Made by a program: the position numbers and the translations under genes. A stretch of DNA of 64,000 nucleotides from Pyricularia pennisetigena (taxonomy: Eukaryota; Ascomycota; Sordariomycetes; Magnaporthales; Pyriculariaceae). This document shows, in pieces, positions 10,905-20,860 of this stretch (positions within the stretch are counted from its first letter, which is position 1; the number at the start of each line of letters is the position of its first letter). The notes under the pieces are model-generated. The model made no database searches. It had not been told where the DNA came from and worked only from the letters and a program-made list of their open reading frames with translations. The DNA is taken from assembly GCF_004337985.1 (NCBI RefSeq), contig NW_021940918.1, positions 3,627,285-3,691,284 of the forward strand, in the 5' to 3' direction.

Positions 10905-13900
10905 TCACATTACAACCTATTCGAGAGCACAGGTTAGTCAAAAATCACTGCGTGAAACCGTAGCTGATTTTACAGTCAAAAGTTTGAGATAAAGGAACAC
11001 TTACGCAGTCACCATCGTTCTTACCCTGGGGAATACCCATCTCTTCGAAAGTTGCCGGGCCCTGAGGCGCCGGCTTGCTGGCAGCAGCACCACCACCGTC
11101 CCCAGCGCCCCCGCCGACAGGCTTCCTGCCGGGAGGGGCCGACTGTCCACTGGAAAAGCTTGGGACCGAGCTCGGGGCGGGACTGGGCCTCCCGCCGCCG
11201 CCATATTGGCCAGGCGGTGCGCTCTGCCTGCCGGGGTCCATAGGGTTCATGTGGCTTGGCCTATCCTTGAGTTGCTGTGGCGGCCGACCACCCGCATATC
11301 CGCCACCTTGTTGCGGCGGTAGTGAATCGTAGCGGTCCGGCCTTGCCGATACTGGCCGGCCGGCCGCTGGGGGCATGTTCTGCCTCATATCCCTCATATC
11401 GTATGCATCAGAGGTGGGGCGCGATGAGGTTCTCGGACCATAGTCGCGACCAGGAACTGCCGCACTTACCATTGGAGGAGGGTAGCCGGGTGAGCCCTGG
11501 GGTGAGTATGCAGGCTGAGTTGGGCCAGGAGGCTGCTTGGTGAGGCGATTTCTCGAAGGATCACCCATCGGCGGGGACAACGGGCCTCCAGCTCCGCTCA
11601 TTTGCGGTGGGCCTTGAGTATAGGGATCAGGTCCGTATCCCGCAGGGCTTGTGTTAGATTGCCGGTATCCACCATGCGTCTGTTGATCCCATCCAGGACC
11701 GGCCGACACGACGCGTCCCCGCCCTTGAGTGCCTGCTGGTGGTATCGGAGCAAGGCCAGGACCCCCAGCTTGCGACTGTCTATATCCACCAGCCTGATAC
11801 GGATCCGCCCTGATGCCAAAGGCCGAGTTGGGTCGCTCTGCCAAGGGGGCACTTGCCCCCGTGCCGCGGATGTCGGGATTGTAGTGCGGAGATACTGGAA
11901 GTTTGTTGTAAAGCGCTTGCCGATCATCCTCCGGGTATGGTGCGGTAGATCTCGCTCGAGCCGACATGTTGAGCGGCGCAGGCCTGTCGTCCTCGGGATA
12001 AGGAGCGGTTGACCTTGCGCGTTGTGGTTGGCCAACATTTACACCAAAAGCCGGCTGCCGGCCCCTGTTATCATAGCCTTCAAATCCGTTGCCGATAGGT
12101 GAGTGGCCTGGGCTGGGCCCACGACCCGAGACCGGCATTGTGCCCTCAATGGGGGTGCCGGGCCCAGACCTTGACTCGGCCACGGTTGGCATGGCTCCAT
12201 TGTCCCTCTGCTTGAACCTGTCGGGTCTTTTACCGCGCTGAGAACCGTGCTGAGACTTGATTCGTGTGAGGGTAGTCGTTTCATGGTCTTCCTTGGTCAG
12301 AGTCTTGGATTGGCGGAGCGACTCGAGCCGCTGTTCCGCATCCTTGTTGCCGTGATCGGCAGCCTTCTCGTACCAGTTGCGGGCTTCGCGGATATCTTTG
12401 GGGACGTGGATGCCGATTTCATGGTAATATCCCATTGCGAATTCGGCCGTGGCCAGTCCGGTGTCTGCTGCAGACTTTGCATACTTGAAGGCAAGCTGCT
12501 CGTTTTTACTAAATACCCCCTCGTAGCCAAAAAGGAACCAACGGCTGACTCCCAACGACGCCTCGGGCTGCCCCTGTCTCGCGGCAAGGCCGTAGTAGTG
12601 TAATGAATAGGCCGGGTTGAAATCGCAGCCTAGCTGGCAAAGCTCATAGGCCTGGCCCATTTTGGACTGTGCCTTTGCGAATCCCAGGAAGGCCGCCTTT
12701 TCGATGTACTGACGTGCAAGACCCAAGTTTGTGGGAAGGATGTTCTCGGGGATGTCGAGATCGGGAAGATCTTTGGAGATCAACATGCCGTAGACATAGG
12801 CACCCTGTGGCGCATCCTCATCAGCGCTGTCGGCTGCGACCTGGATCAGCTCCAGGCCGTACTTGTAGTCCTTTGGATACCCGTGCTGACCAAGCAGGCT
12901 CATCATGCCGAGTCGATAAGACGCAGCCGAATCGCGCTGTTCCATACCCAGAATGTAGTGCTTCTTTGCCTTTTCCATATCGTTGGAGTTCTCGTACAGC
13001 ATTCCCATGCGGTACTCGGCACGGCCCCATCCCTGCTCGGCAGCCTTGCGGTAACCCAGGTAAGCCTCCTTCTTGTCGGCGCGTTGGCCGAACTTGCCAA
13101 ACTCGAGCCATTTGGAGCGCATAAACAAGGCCTCCGGGTGGCCTTGTTCTGCCAGGTAGTGGACAATGTTGATTGCATCTTCCCTCAGCTCGTGCTCGAC
13201 CTTGGGGGTCCTGGGCCTCTCGGCGCCGGCATTTTCGCGTTGCCAGGATTCGGCCATGATCTCAACCCATGCTAGTGAGTCGCGCGCCCACGACAATTGC
13301 ATCGAGACATTGTTGGAGTGCAGAACGTGCGACCGCGCATTGTATAGTATCTCTTCCTTCTCCTCATCGCTCAGCGGTATGTTCTCGCCTTTGACCTTGG
13401 GGAAGGGCGAGAAGCTGGGGGCGTCGTGAGAAGACATCTTGTCGTACGTCTTCTTGTCGCTGTCTTCGAAGGGCTTGAACTCGATGCCGTCGGGCTCGTT
13501 TATATGGGGCACCGACGGAGCTGTTGCACTGCCACCGTCACTGCCACCTGAACCTCCACCTGCTGTTACCTGAGTGTTCAGATAGGTCGAAAGCGAGGGG
13601 TCTCTCTGGTGGTGCGCACCTGTCTTTCTGGAGGCAGCGTTGCCTTGGGTTTGGTTTCCGGTCGCGCCTAGATCAGCAGAATGTTGTTCTAGTCGTTGAA
13701 GATCTGATTGCATGTTCTGAGGGACTTCTGGCATAACCCTGCAAGGGCCCAAACCAACAGAAAAGAAACTTGGCGTCAGCAAATCGATAACTCACCCTCC
13801 CCTCTTCTTAGCCTGGGCTGAACGCGCCGGACCAATCTGAGGCCCGCTTTGTTCGGTTGGTTTGCACAAAAAAAGGGGTTCTTTTTTTTCGTATGCAGGG

Positions 13901-14591
13901 GCCGCAAAAGACAAGAAGAATACAAAAGATTAAAGAAGCAAGATGGGGGGAAAGGGGGCAAAGGAGAGAAAATTCACAGCTGGGGGTAGGCAAAATAAAC
14001 ACTGGGTCAGCCTATATCGAGGCTGTATAGGGCAGCGACATGTGCATGTTGCAGTCAAAAGTATTGGAGCATGTTTGGGCCTCCATCCGGGACAGTGTGT
14101 ACGTAGTGCAGTTATTGCAGGGGGCTCAGCATTGATGACGGAAAGAACGGGCGGGTAGGTCGGTAGGGAGGGGCAGGCTTCCTGTTTTTGGCGGGGAAAC
14201 CGAACAGGGCAGCGAAGTTGGGAGGGGTGATATGAGCGAAGTCAGCTGGACCGCAGACTGCAGCTTGGGGAAGGACAGCCAGCTAGCTGAGGTTCTGTGC
14301 GGAATGGATCGAATCAACTGCAGCGGAGCGATGGGTGGATAGATGGTAGGTAAGTGCTGTCGGCAGCAGATACTGCGATGATGTGATGCAGCCAACAATT
14401 GAGAAAAAAAAGCAACAAAAAGAGGCTAGGAAAATTATCAAGAATTCGTCCAAACAGGATAAAAAAAAAAACAAATAAAAAAAACAACAACAACGACTCA
14501 CTCACCTCTGAGGTGCCGGAGCAATTACTTCCGGCATGTAGTAATCATCCCCTCCGCCGGGGACAAAGGTAGCGCCCAGGTTTGTCGCCAT
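10905..14591 (-). CDS. skt5: Sel1-repeat chitin synthase regulator with C-terminal CAAX box (Skt5/Chs4 type)
   Basis: Activates or anchors a chitin synthase at growth sites. Three exons (14591-14506, 13738-11005, 10916-10905) give 943 residues. Exon 1 encodes a short N-terminus (MATNLGATFVPGGGDDYYMP). The junction AG|G restores the frame into VMPEVPQNMQSDLQ. Tandem Sel1-like repeats run from about residue 195 to 490 (for example GWGRAEYRMGMLYENSNDMEKA, shown here by its key pattern A-x-Y-x-M-G, and AEFAMGYYHEIG). A long Pro/Gly/Ser/Arg-rich disordered tail follows. The last exon encodes only Val-Val-Met-stop, so the protein ends in Cys-Val-Val-Met. That CAAX box matches the prenylated C-terminus known for yeast Skt5. 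The last intron (10917-11004) has a GTAAGT donor, a CTAAC branch site and a TAG acceptor. The first intron is 767 bp, unusually long for this window. Confidence 0.9.
10917..11004 (-). other. Terminal intron of the chitin synthase regulator (controls CAAX exon)
   Basis: An 88-bp intron with donor GTAAGT after the TGC codon, a GACTAAC branch site and a GAATAG acceptor. Removal joins Cys to Val-Val-Met-stop. Retention would read 19 different residues, then TGA at 10947-10945, losing the CAAX box. Confidence 0.8.
13739..14505 (-). other. 767-bp first intron of the chitin synthase regulator
   Basis: Donor GTGAGT after the 28th codon and acceptor TTGCAG before exon 2. The phase (2 plus 1) closes exactly on an Arg codon. 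Most introns in this window are 50-110 bp. A-rich tracts near 14461-14490 lie just inside the donor. No convincing ORF or RNA gene was seen inside. Confidence 0.75.
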
Positions 14592-16135
14592 GTCGATAGT
14601 AGAAGAGCACTCCGGCGGTGGCTGAAGACAGAACGGACGAAGGCTGGCTGCCTTTGGTGAGCCAGAGTAAGAGAGTGAAATACACCAGGGGGTTGTCAGC
14701 AAAGCCGCGACGACATATGGTAGAAGTAGGCACGCAAGTACTGCAATTATGGTCGGTTGGAGCTACCGTAAGACGCGTATACAGCCCAGATCCTTCCATG
14801 CATTCATGCCGCCGTAATTTCTTGAGCGGTTGGCCTCCATCTTTTTCTCCATTGGTCCCCCATTACTCGACCAATCAGATCCAACTGCGCGGGCCCAGCC
14901 TGCGATTCGGGGATTTTTCCTGGCGCTGCCATCGCGCTTGCAAGGTATCTGATTTACTGTAGTCGGTACTTGTTATTGGATGACATGGTCGTGGTTCTAA
15001 CAATAGACGATCACTATTCAAACTCCTTTGCCCCCTTTTGTTGGGCGTGTCACTGTCCCAAATAGAAACCCAAAGTACAGCCATGAAGCTTTAACTACAG
15101 TACCGCTGTATGTAGCCCTAGGCCCAAACCCACAGGGCAGATAAGGGTTACGGTTACTTCAGGGGAGTTGCGCCCTTGTTTTAGTTTAGGGAGCAGAAGC
15201 CTGAGACTCCATAATTACGGTTTGAGACAATGGCGCAGCACAGCTGATCGATCCACCAGCAACAGTATGGCTGCACTTTTTTTCTTTTTTCTTTTTTTTT
15301 TTTTTTTTCTTGTTTCTAATAACTTGTCGCGAACAAGGTCGGTGCTGGAGTCATGGGCAACCACAGCCCCCATGAGGTTGCCTCTCGTCTTTCTTGAATA
15401 GTAATAGGATCCTCCGAGTATTACAGGTAGGATTTCCCCAGACTCGGCATTGACGGGAGTGAAGTTGTGGTAGTTTGCCGGATCATCCCAAAGTAGAAAC
15501 CCCCAAACTAAAACTGCAGGTGTCGTATCTGGTATGTTTCTAGGCATTATGCATGGGATAGGACGTTACCGAGATGCCATTTGAGTTATGCATGAGCCAC
15601 ACAGGTTTTGTTTAATTTTAATTTTATCTTTTTTGCGTAATTGTCATTCTTTCAAGACGATATTGTTGTCTGCCCAGTACCCCCTTTGAATCCTTAACAC
15701 GTCGCCTCGATGACAACCGCCAAAGATCTGCCCAAACTGCTAGGTGCCACCGCGAAGCAGGTCAGGCGAGGAAAGGAAATAGTTGCAGAGTTGTAATCCT
15801 CCCAGTCAGGGGATGCCCAATAGGATGCTTTCCTTTGGCCTCGCCAACCGTTGTCGACGTGATCGGGCACTTCGGCGCCGGGGCCTCTTGACCTCGACGA
15901 GTTCAAGACTGTAACGCTTCACTTTCGAGGGCTTCAGCATCTGGGATAACCATCCCTGATGCCCGCACCTCTCTGTACAAAGGCATCCATGGCAGGACTT
16001 ACGCTCTCTCCTTCACCTCCGGCTAGATGTGGCTGCCAAGATGTCCCTAGGAGGAAGCGGAAGGACAGATCTCGATTAACAAGTCCCGGCCACGCGCGTT
16101 TTGCAAGATAACTCCTCGCAGGAAAATGGCGATGA

Positions 16136-16138
<3 letters not shown>

Positions 16139-16166
<28 letters not shown>

Positions 16167-16167
16167 T
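16139..16167. repeat. Poly(T) run, 29 bases
   Basis: Twenty-nine consecutive T in intergenic DNA. Confidence 0.9.
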
Positions 16168-17313
16168 GGAACTGTCGCTGGGAGAAGCCCATGCAAACAA
16201 CTCTGTATGACTTTGCAACGCGGCTTGACGAGCTTACCTAGCGCCCCCGCTGTTAGTTGTCCAATACGATCGACGGAGAATTGTCTGCACCTGCTCTAAG
16301 ATGGTGTCATTCTCGCAACCACTAGTGGACTGACTTGTGTTTCGAGTATGGCAAAGTCATCGTCGAGAAGGGTTCAGCAGTCAAGGGCCACCCCAAAAGT
16401 GTATGGCCTTATGAACCCCATTTGTCCGAGAAGATGAACCTCATCTTCAATAAGAGGCGAATAGGTGTGCCAACTAATAGTTGCCTCGTTTGTTTGCCTC
16501 GTTCTCGGTTGTACTCATCCTCCGGAAATTTACTAACACTAGTTTGGGCAGATGCCATCCTTGTCACTCACTGCCCGCGAGTGCAAGTAAGATGAACAAG
16601 CAGATAAGCTAAGCGTTGGAGAAACTAGACTAGTATGCAATTGGTTGTATCACGAAAAAAAAAACCCCCAAGAAAGAATTCTTATCAGCCCCATTGATGA
16701 TATCGGATCACTTCGCATGCGACGGGCCGAGTCTGAGTCTGATAGAATCTCACGACCCTGAGATATCTCAGCCTCAGAGAGAAAAGCGCACGCAAGCTTG
16801 AAAGGTTCTAATGTCTCCTGTATTGTCTGTGCCCAGTAGTACTATACACAGAGACGAGTGCTGGTTGGTCGCTGTATGAGAATGGGATATAATGTCTGAT
16901 ATGCGCAGAAGATATCTGAAAATGAACGAAACACGCTATCTCGGGCTGTTCTTTTTCTTGAGAGTGCCAACACCTAGCCGATGAGCCCAACTCACTTAGT
17001 TGAGCCCAACAAAAGAAAAAAAAAAGAAAAAAAAAAAGCCAGACCAAATGCCGTCCCATCTTTCATCCCATCGCACATGCTGCTGTGCTCCTACTGCACA
17101 GGACGGCAGCAGTCCGAGTCGTGCTCTCGTCATCATGCAAAAATATTGTTGAATTGTAACAGACCTCAAATGTCAGACCCTACAGCAAGGTAAGCAAGAG
17201 AGGCACGTCAATATGCCAAGCGGGCCGGCGCATATTGCAGAAATGGCTAGATTAGTCCAGAGTATACGACGGCGCGAAAACCCAACTCTCATGCCAGGGA
17301 CGTTGCAATTTCC

Positions 17314-17337
17314 AAAAAAAAAAAAAAAAAAAAAAAA
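17314..17337. repeat. Poly(A) run, 24 bases
   Basis: Twenty-four consecutive A, about 0.66 kb beyond the stop of the NYN gene. Confidence 0.9.
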
Positions 17338-17995
17338 CCAGTCTCCTTAGATGACTTTATGTTTTCGGTTCTTATATCTCGATAATGGTCTATGTCAAAA
17401 CAGACATACAAAGCACGAAAGATACACTGTTATGCCAAGTAAAAAGAGGCTCACAGTTGTAATTCCCCTCCCCATTCCCTTGAGAAACTCTCAGTGTCTT
17501 CTCCCTTCTGTAGGCGAGCCATCCCCGACCATACGTTTATCCTTATATCGCTGAGGCTTCGTTCCCGTATCCCGTCCCCGTGAATAAATATCGACGCATA
17601 TGCCCAGAATGGCACCCAATTCGTCCAGCGTCAAATTTGAAGTTTGAAAGGAAAAAGAAGCAAACATGGTGCTCCTGAACATGTAAAAAAGCAGAAAACG
17701 CAACGCTGATCAATATCATAGGCTCAGAAGCCCACAGCTCCGGCATAGTCCATCGTAATGCTTTAGTGATAAAGCATACCCGAGTTCCCAAATGTCCTAC
17801 TTGCTCGGGTTGACTATAGAATACCTTGGGCGAATATGTATCGACAGCTGTATAAATATTGCAAAAAAAAAACTCAAGAAAAATAACAATATTGATGGCC
17901 ACAAGAAAAGAGAGATGACAAGCCGCCAAAGGGAAGCAAAAATGAAAAACCCGCCAAATATGTATGAAAGCGATAGGCTTTGAGTCACTCGGGAC

Positions 17996-19708
17996 TCAGG
18001 ACTCTCTGATCCCAGCCAACAACTCTTCCGCATACCAATCCAAGTGGATGAGCCGGAGCTGATTTTGCCACTTCTTGGCGTCGAAGAGACGCTGCCATGC
18101 CGAAGAGATGTTACCCTTCCAAGTGACCAGCTCTATATGCCAGCCTTTGGCTAGGGCGCGCTCCGCCTGTGCCACAAAACCAGCAGAGAACTCCGCCGCA
18201 GCTCCGTCCCCGGTCGCCAAAACCATAGTGCTCGGTTCCGAGTCGATGATGCTCTCACACATCTTCAGGTGTAGAATTTCGTCCACAGCCTGCTCGCCCT
18301 TCTTTCGAAGGCCGACGGAGTATTCGAGCTGGATCTGGGCCTCGAGTTCATCCTCGGAGGAGTTTAGTGCCGAAGATGCCCAAAAGTCGCTGGTGTTTCG
18401 AAGCTGCTTTGGTCCTCGAGCAGGATACCGCTGTGTGAGCGGCTTGATGACACGGTGAAGGATGTTCATTTCATATCCAAGGCTTCTGGCTTCATTCAAG
18501 TAAAGCGGCCAGGTGAGTGGTTCATGAGGGTTGCTTGTGGACCCTGCTACTACACGTTTAGCAACAGCACGGCCTCGTTCCAGAACCAGAGCCAAGCCTT
18601 GGAAGAAAAAGGGCGGTTCGGCCAGTCTGGTGTTGATGTTAATGCCGCGCAGTCGCTTGAGCTGATCTTGAAAGCCTATGACAATGTTGGACATGTCTAC
18701 GAAAATATGAACGCCTTTGTTCGTATCGTCGTTAGGGGCTCCGAGCAAAGCATCCCTGGTGAACTCAATTCCAAGTCGTCCAAGAATAAGTCTACACTTG
18801 GCATCATTGGTGGAGATATACACAGGATTTATGGAGCCCGTATCGGTTGACAGGAGCGGGTGAGGTGATTCCCAAAAGTCACTCCAGTCGAAATTTTGTC
18901 GTGACAATGGTGGAAAAGGGATGGGACAGAACCAAGGTGCCTTCTTCTCTCCCGCAAAGCCACGGGAGTACTTTGACTGACCGGTATGGACAGTACTGTA
19001 GTTCAAGCGCTGCAGTGGCTCGATGAAGCATTCATTTTCTGCCAAAAACCTTTCGGCCTTGACCAGCTCCTCGGCATAAGATTTGCGAAGATGAGGCGGT
19101 ATTTTGAATGGTCCAGTAACAGCCTGGCGTTGACGTGTATTCTTACGGCCCTTCTGTTTCTTGGATGGTTTTGGTGTTGTTGGTTCATGTGACAGAATTG
19201 AAATCTCTTCCAATTCCTGTTGAATAGGACGGTCGAGTTGAGGAGAAGAGGGAGCAGTAGAGTGGTCCTCGTCTGCGGATGAGAGGCTGAAGCAACCCAG
19301 CGAGGCGTCTGATAATGGGCTCGAGGTGGTTGAATCGATCTCCTCCCTGCATGGCGAAAAAGACACTGCTTTCTGCTGCTGCTTGGGTGGTGTGAAGCTG
19401 GAAGCGTCAAGCTTGGAAAAATCAAAATTGGCAAGGAAATCACGAGGTATGAATGCGACCGGGCTGACATCTCCGTTAGATGCCGATCCGGGATCATTGT
19501 TACAGGATTCATCTTGCTTTTCCCGGATTTCGGGAATTTCTTCTTTCTGTTGGCACTGTTGTGTTGGTTTCTCAGAAGGTTGCAAATAGTCGCTGGAAGA
19601 TTTTCCAGACCCAAGCAGAGTCGCCCATGCAGAACTGAGCTTGGAAAAGTCCCCCAGCTTTGGCGCACCCAGCTGCGGTGAGCCAGGTGCTACCGTATTG
19701 TCGTTCAT
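17996..19708 (-). CDS. NYN-domain (PIN-like RNase fold) protein
   Basis: One uninterrupted 570-residue frame with a true ATG at 19708. The first 190 residues are Ser/Pro/Gln-rich and probably disordered. A basic segment (KPSKKQKGRKNTRQRQ, about 185-200) could be a nuclear localisation or RNA-binding patch. The C-terminal half carries the NYN core. Strand 1 reads VHIFVDMSNIVIGF with the first acidic catalytic residue. Further on, MVLATGDGAAAEFSAGF supplies the second acidic site, and ALAKGWHIELVTWKGNISSAWQ matches the later strand and helix. NYN proteins resemble PIN nucleases and are thought to cut RNA. Which RNA this one acts on is not evident. It lies on the same strand as the RSC gene, 1.15 kb away. 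Confidence 0.82.
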   Translation of the reverse strand: MNDNTVAPGSPQLGAPKLGDFSKLSSAWATLLGSGKSSSDYLQPSEKPTQQCQQKEEIPEIREKQDESCNNDPGSASNGDVSPVAFIPRDFLANFDFSKLDASSFTPPKQQQKAVSFSPCREEIDSTTSSPLSDASLGCFSLSSADEDHSTAPSSPQLDRPIQQELEEISILSHEPTTPKPSKKQKGRKNTRQRQAVTGPFKIPPHLRKSYAEELVKAERFLAENECFIEPLQRLNYSTVHTGQSKYSRGFAGEKKAPWFCPIPFPPLSRQNFDWSDFWESPHPLLSTDTGSINPVYISTNDAKCRLILGRLGIEFTRDALLGAPNDDTNKGVHIFVDMSNIVIGFQDQLKRLRGININTRLAEPPFFFQGLALVLERGRAVAKRVVAGSTSNPHEPLTWPLYLNEARSLGYEMNILHRVIKPLTQRYPARGPKQLRNTSDFWASSALNSSEDELEAQIQLEYSVGLRKKGEQAVDEILHLKMCESIIDSEPSTMVLATGDGAAAEFSAGFVAQAERALAKGWHIELVTWKGNISSAWQRLFDAKKWQNQLRLIHLDWYAEELLAGIRES

Positions 19709-20860
19709 AAGTGGGGGTTGGAGTGTAGTCTGACGAGATTCTGATCAGGTGGCGACATGGCGACGAGCCCCCTAAGAAAAGCTCGCGGTTGGATTGGATT
19801 GAATTGAAATGTTTGGTACCAAACAAAAATATGCTTGGGATGCTAGATGAGTAAATGTTGAAATGAATGAGAGGGGCTGGAAGAAAGGCAACTCGGACCA
19901 AGAAGTGCAGCCGGGTGTTGAGGTGTTTTGGTAAAGAACGGGTGGGTGGTGGGTGTTAGATCGCTTGGGATCACGGATCAATCAGCCTGAGCGGCGAGGT
20001 AGCTAGAATAGTAACGCTAGGGGGTGTTTCCGGGTGGCAACAACAGTCCAATGTCGCACATCGGTGACTACAACGATCGGGGTGGGGTCGTGGGCTGTAA
20101 GAGGTGGGTTACATAAGCGAAGGGGCCGTAGAGATGGGGTCGAGCCAGCTGACAGCAGTTTAAACGCTCGCTCCACGATCCGCCGCTCTGTCAAACGGTC
20201 ATGAGCCACTAACTCTGTTCGAGTAGCGCCTAAAATTAGTGCAACAAGGCGGCATTTTTGCCCGCAAGTGTTTGAGCCGCGGTGGCGTTGGAAACATTAT
20301 GACAGTGAGTAGCTTGATACGACTGAATCTAGGCCGGTATCAGGCAGTGACTGCGGAGGCGAACGGAATCTCCGAGAGTGAGAAACGAAAAGCAGCAAGG
20401 GAGTAAAACCAGACAACTCTTGGTTCGGAGTTCAGTGAATGGACAGCCCGAGACTGACCTGCTAAAAGAGAATTTTCATCGTATTGAAAATATCATTTTT
20501 TACCTGGGTTCTGATATTCATTATATGGGCAAGCCTCCTGAAGAATATTGCCTTCTTGTAATTACGAAAAATTGCGCAGACGTGAACCCTTTTTTTTTTT
20601 TTTTTTTTTTTTTTTTATTTCGTAGTACACCGCAGGCGCCGATAATACTGATTATTTAATGTCGTCGCCTCTAAACAGAAAGTCTTACACGCAGGGCGCT
20701 GCTGATTGCACTCCAAACTCAGTCCCTCTTGCGATCCTGCTGGTAACTCCTCTACCTCTCTCTATTCTAGGCCGCTGAGTGGGTAATCAAGAGGCAAAAA
20801 CCCCCCTAAGGTAAATCACGCTGAAAAAAGGAAAATGAGGTCCCAAAAATGAAATCCCAA
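19709..20860. other. Intergenic, NYN gene promoter / RSC gene 3' end
   Basis: No supportable gene. A T27 run lies at 20590-20616. The NYN promoter must lie in the first part and the RSC-gene 3' UTR in the last. Confidence 0.5.
20590..20616. repeat. Poly(T) run, 27 bases
   Basis: Twenty-seven consecutive T between the NYN and RSC-like genes. Confidence 0.9.

Larger units (their letters stand above)
14592..17995. other. Intergenic region with possible gene relics
   Basis: About 3.4 kb between the promoter of the chitin synthase regulator and the 3' end of the NYN gene. It contains a T29 run (16139-16167), an A24 run (17314-17337), further T-rich blocks near 15270-15310, and two short + strand stretches with protein-like character (about 15711-15797 and 16335-16460). 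I could not join these into a gene. Confidence 0.45.
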
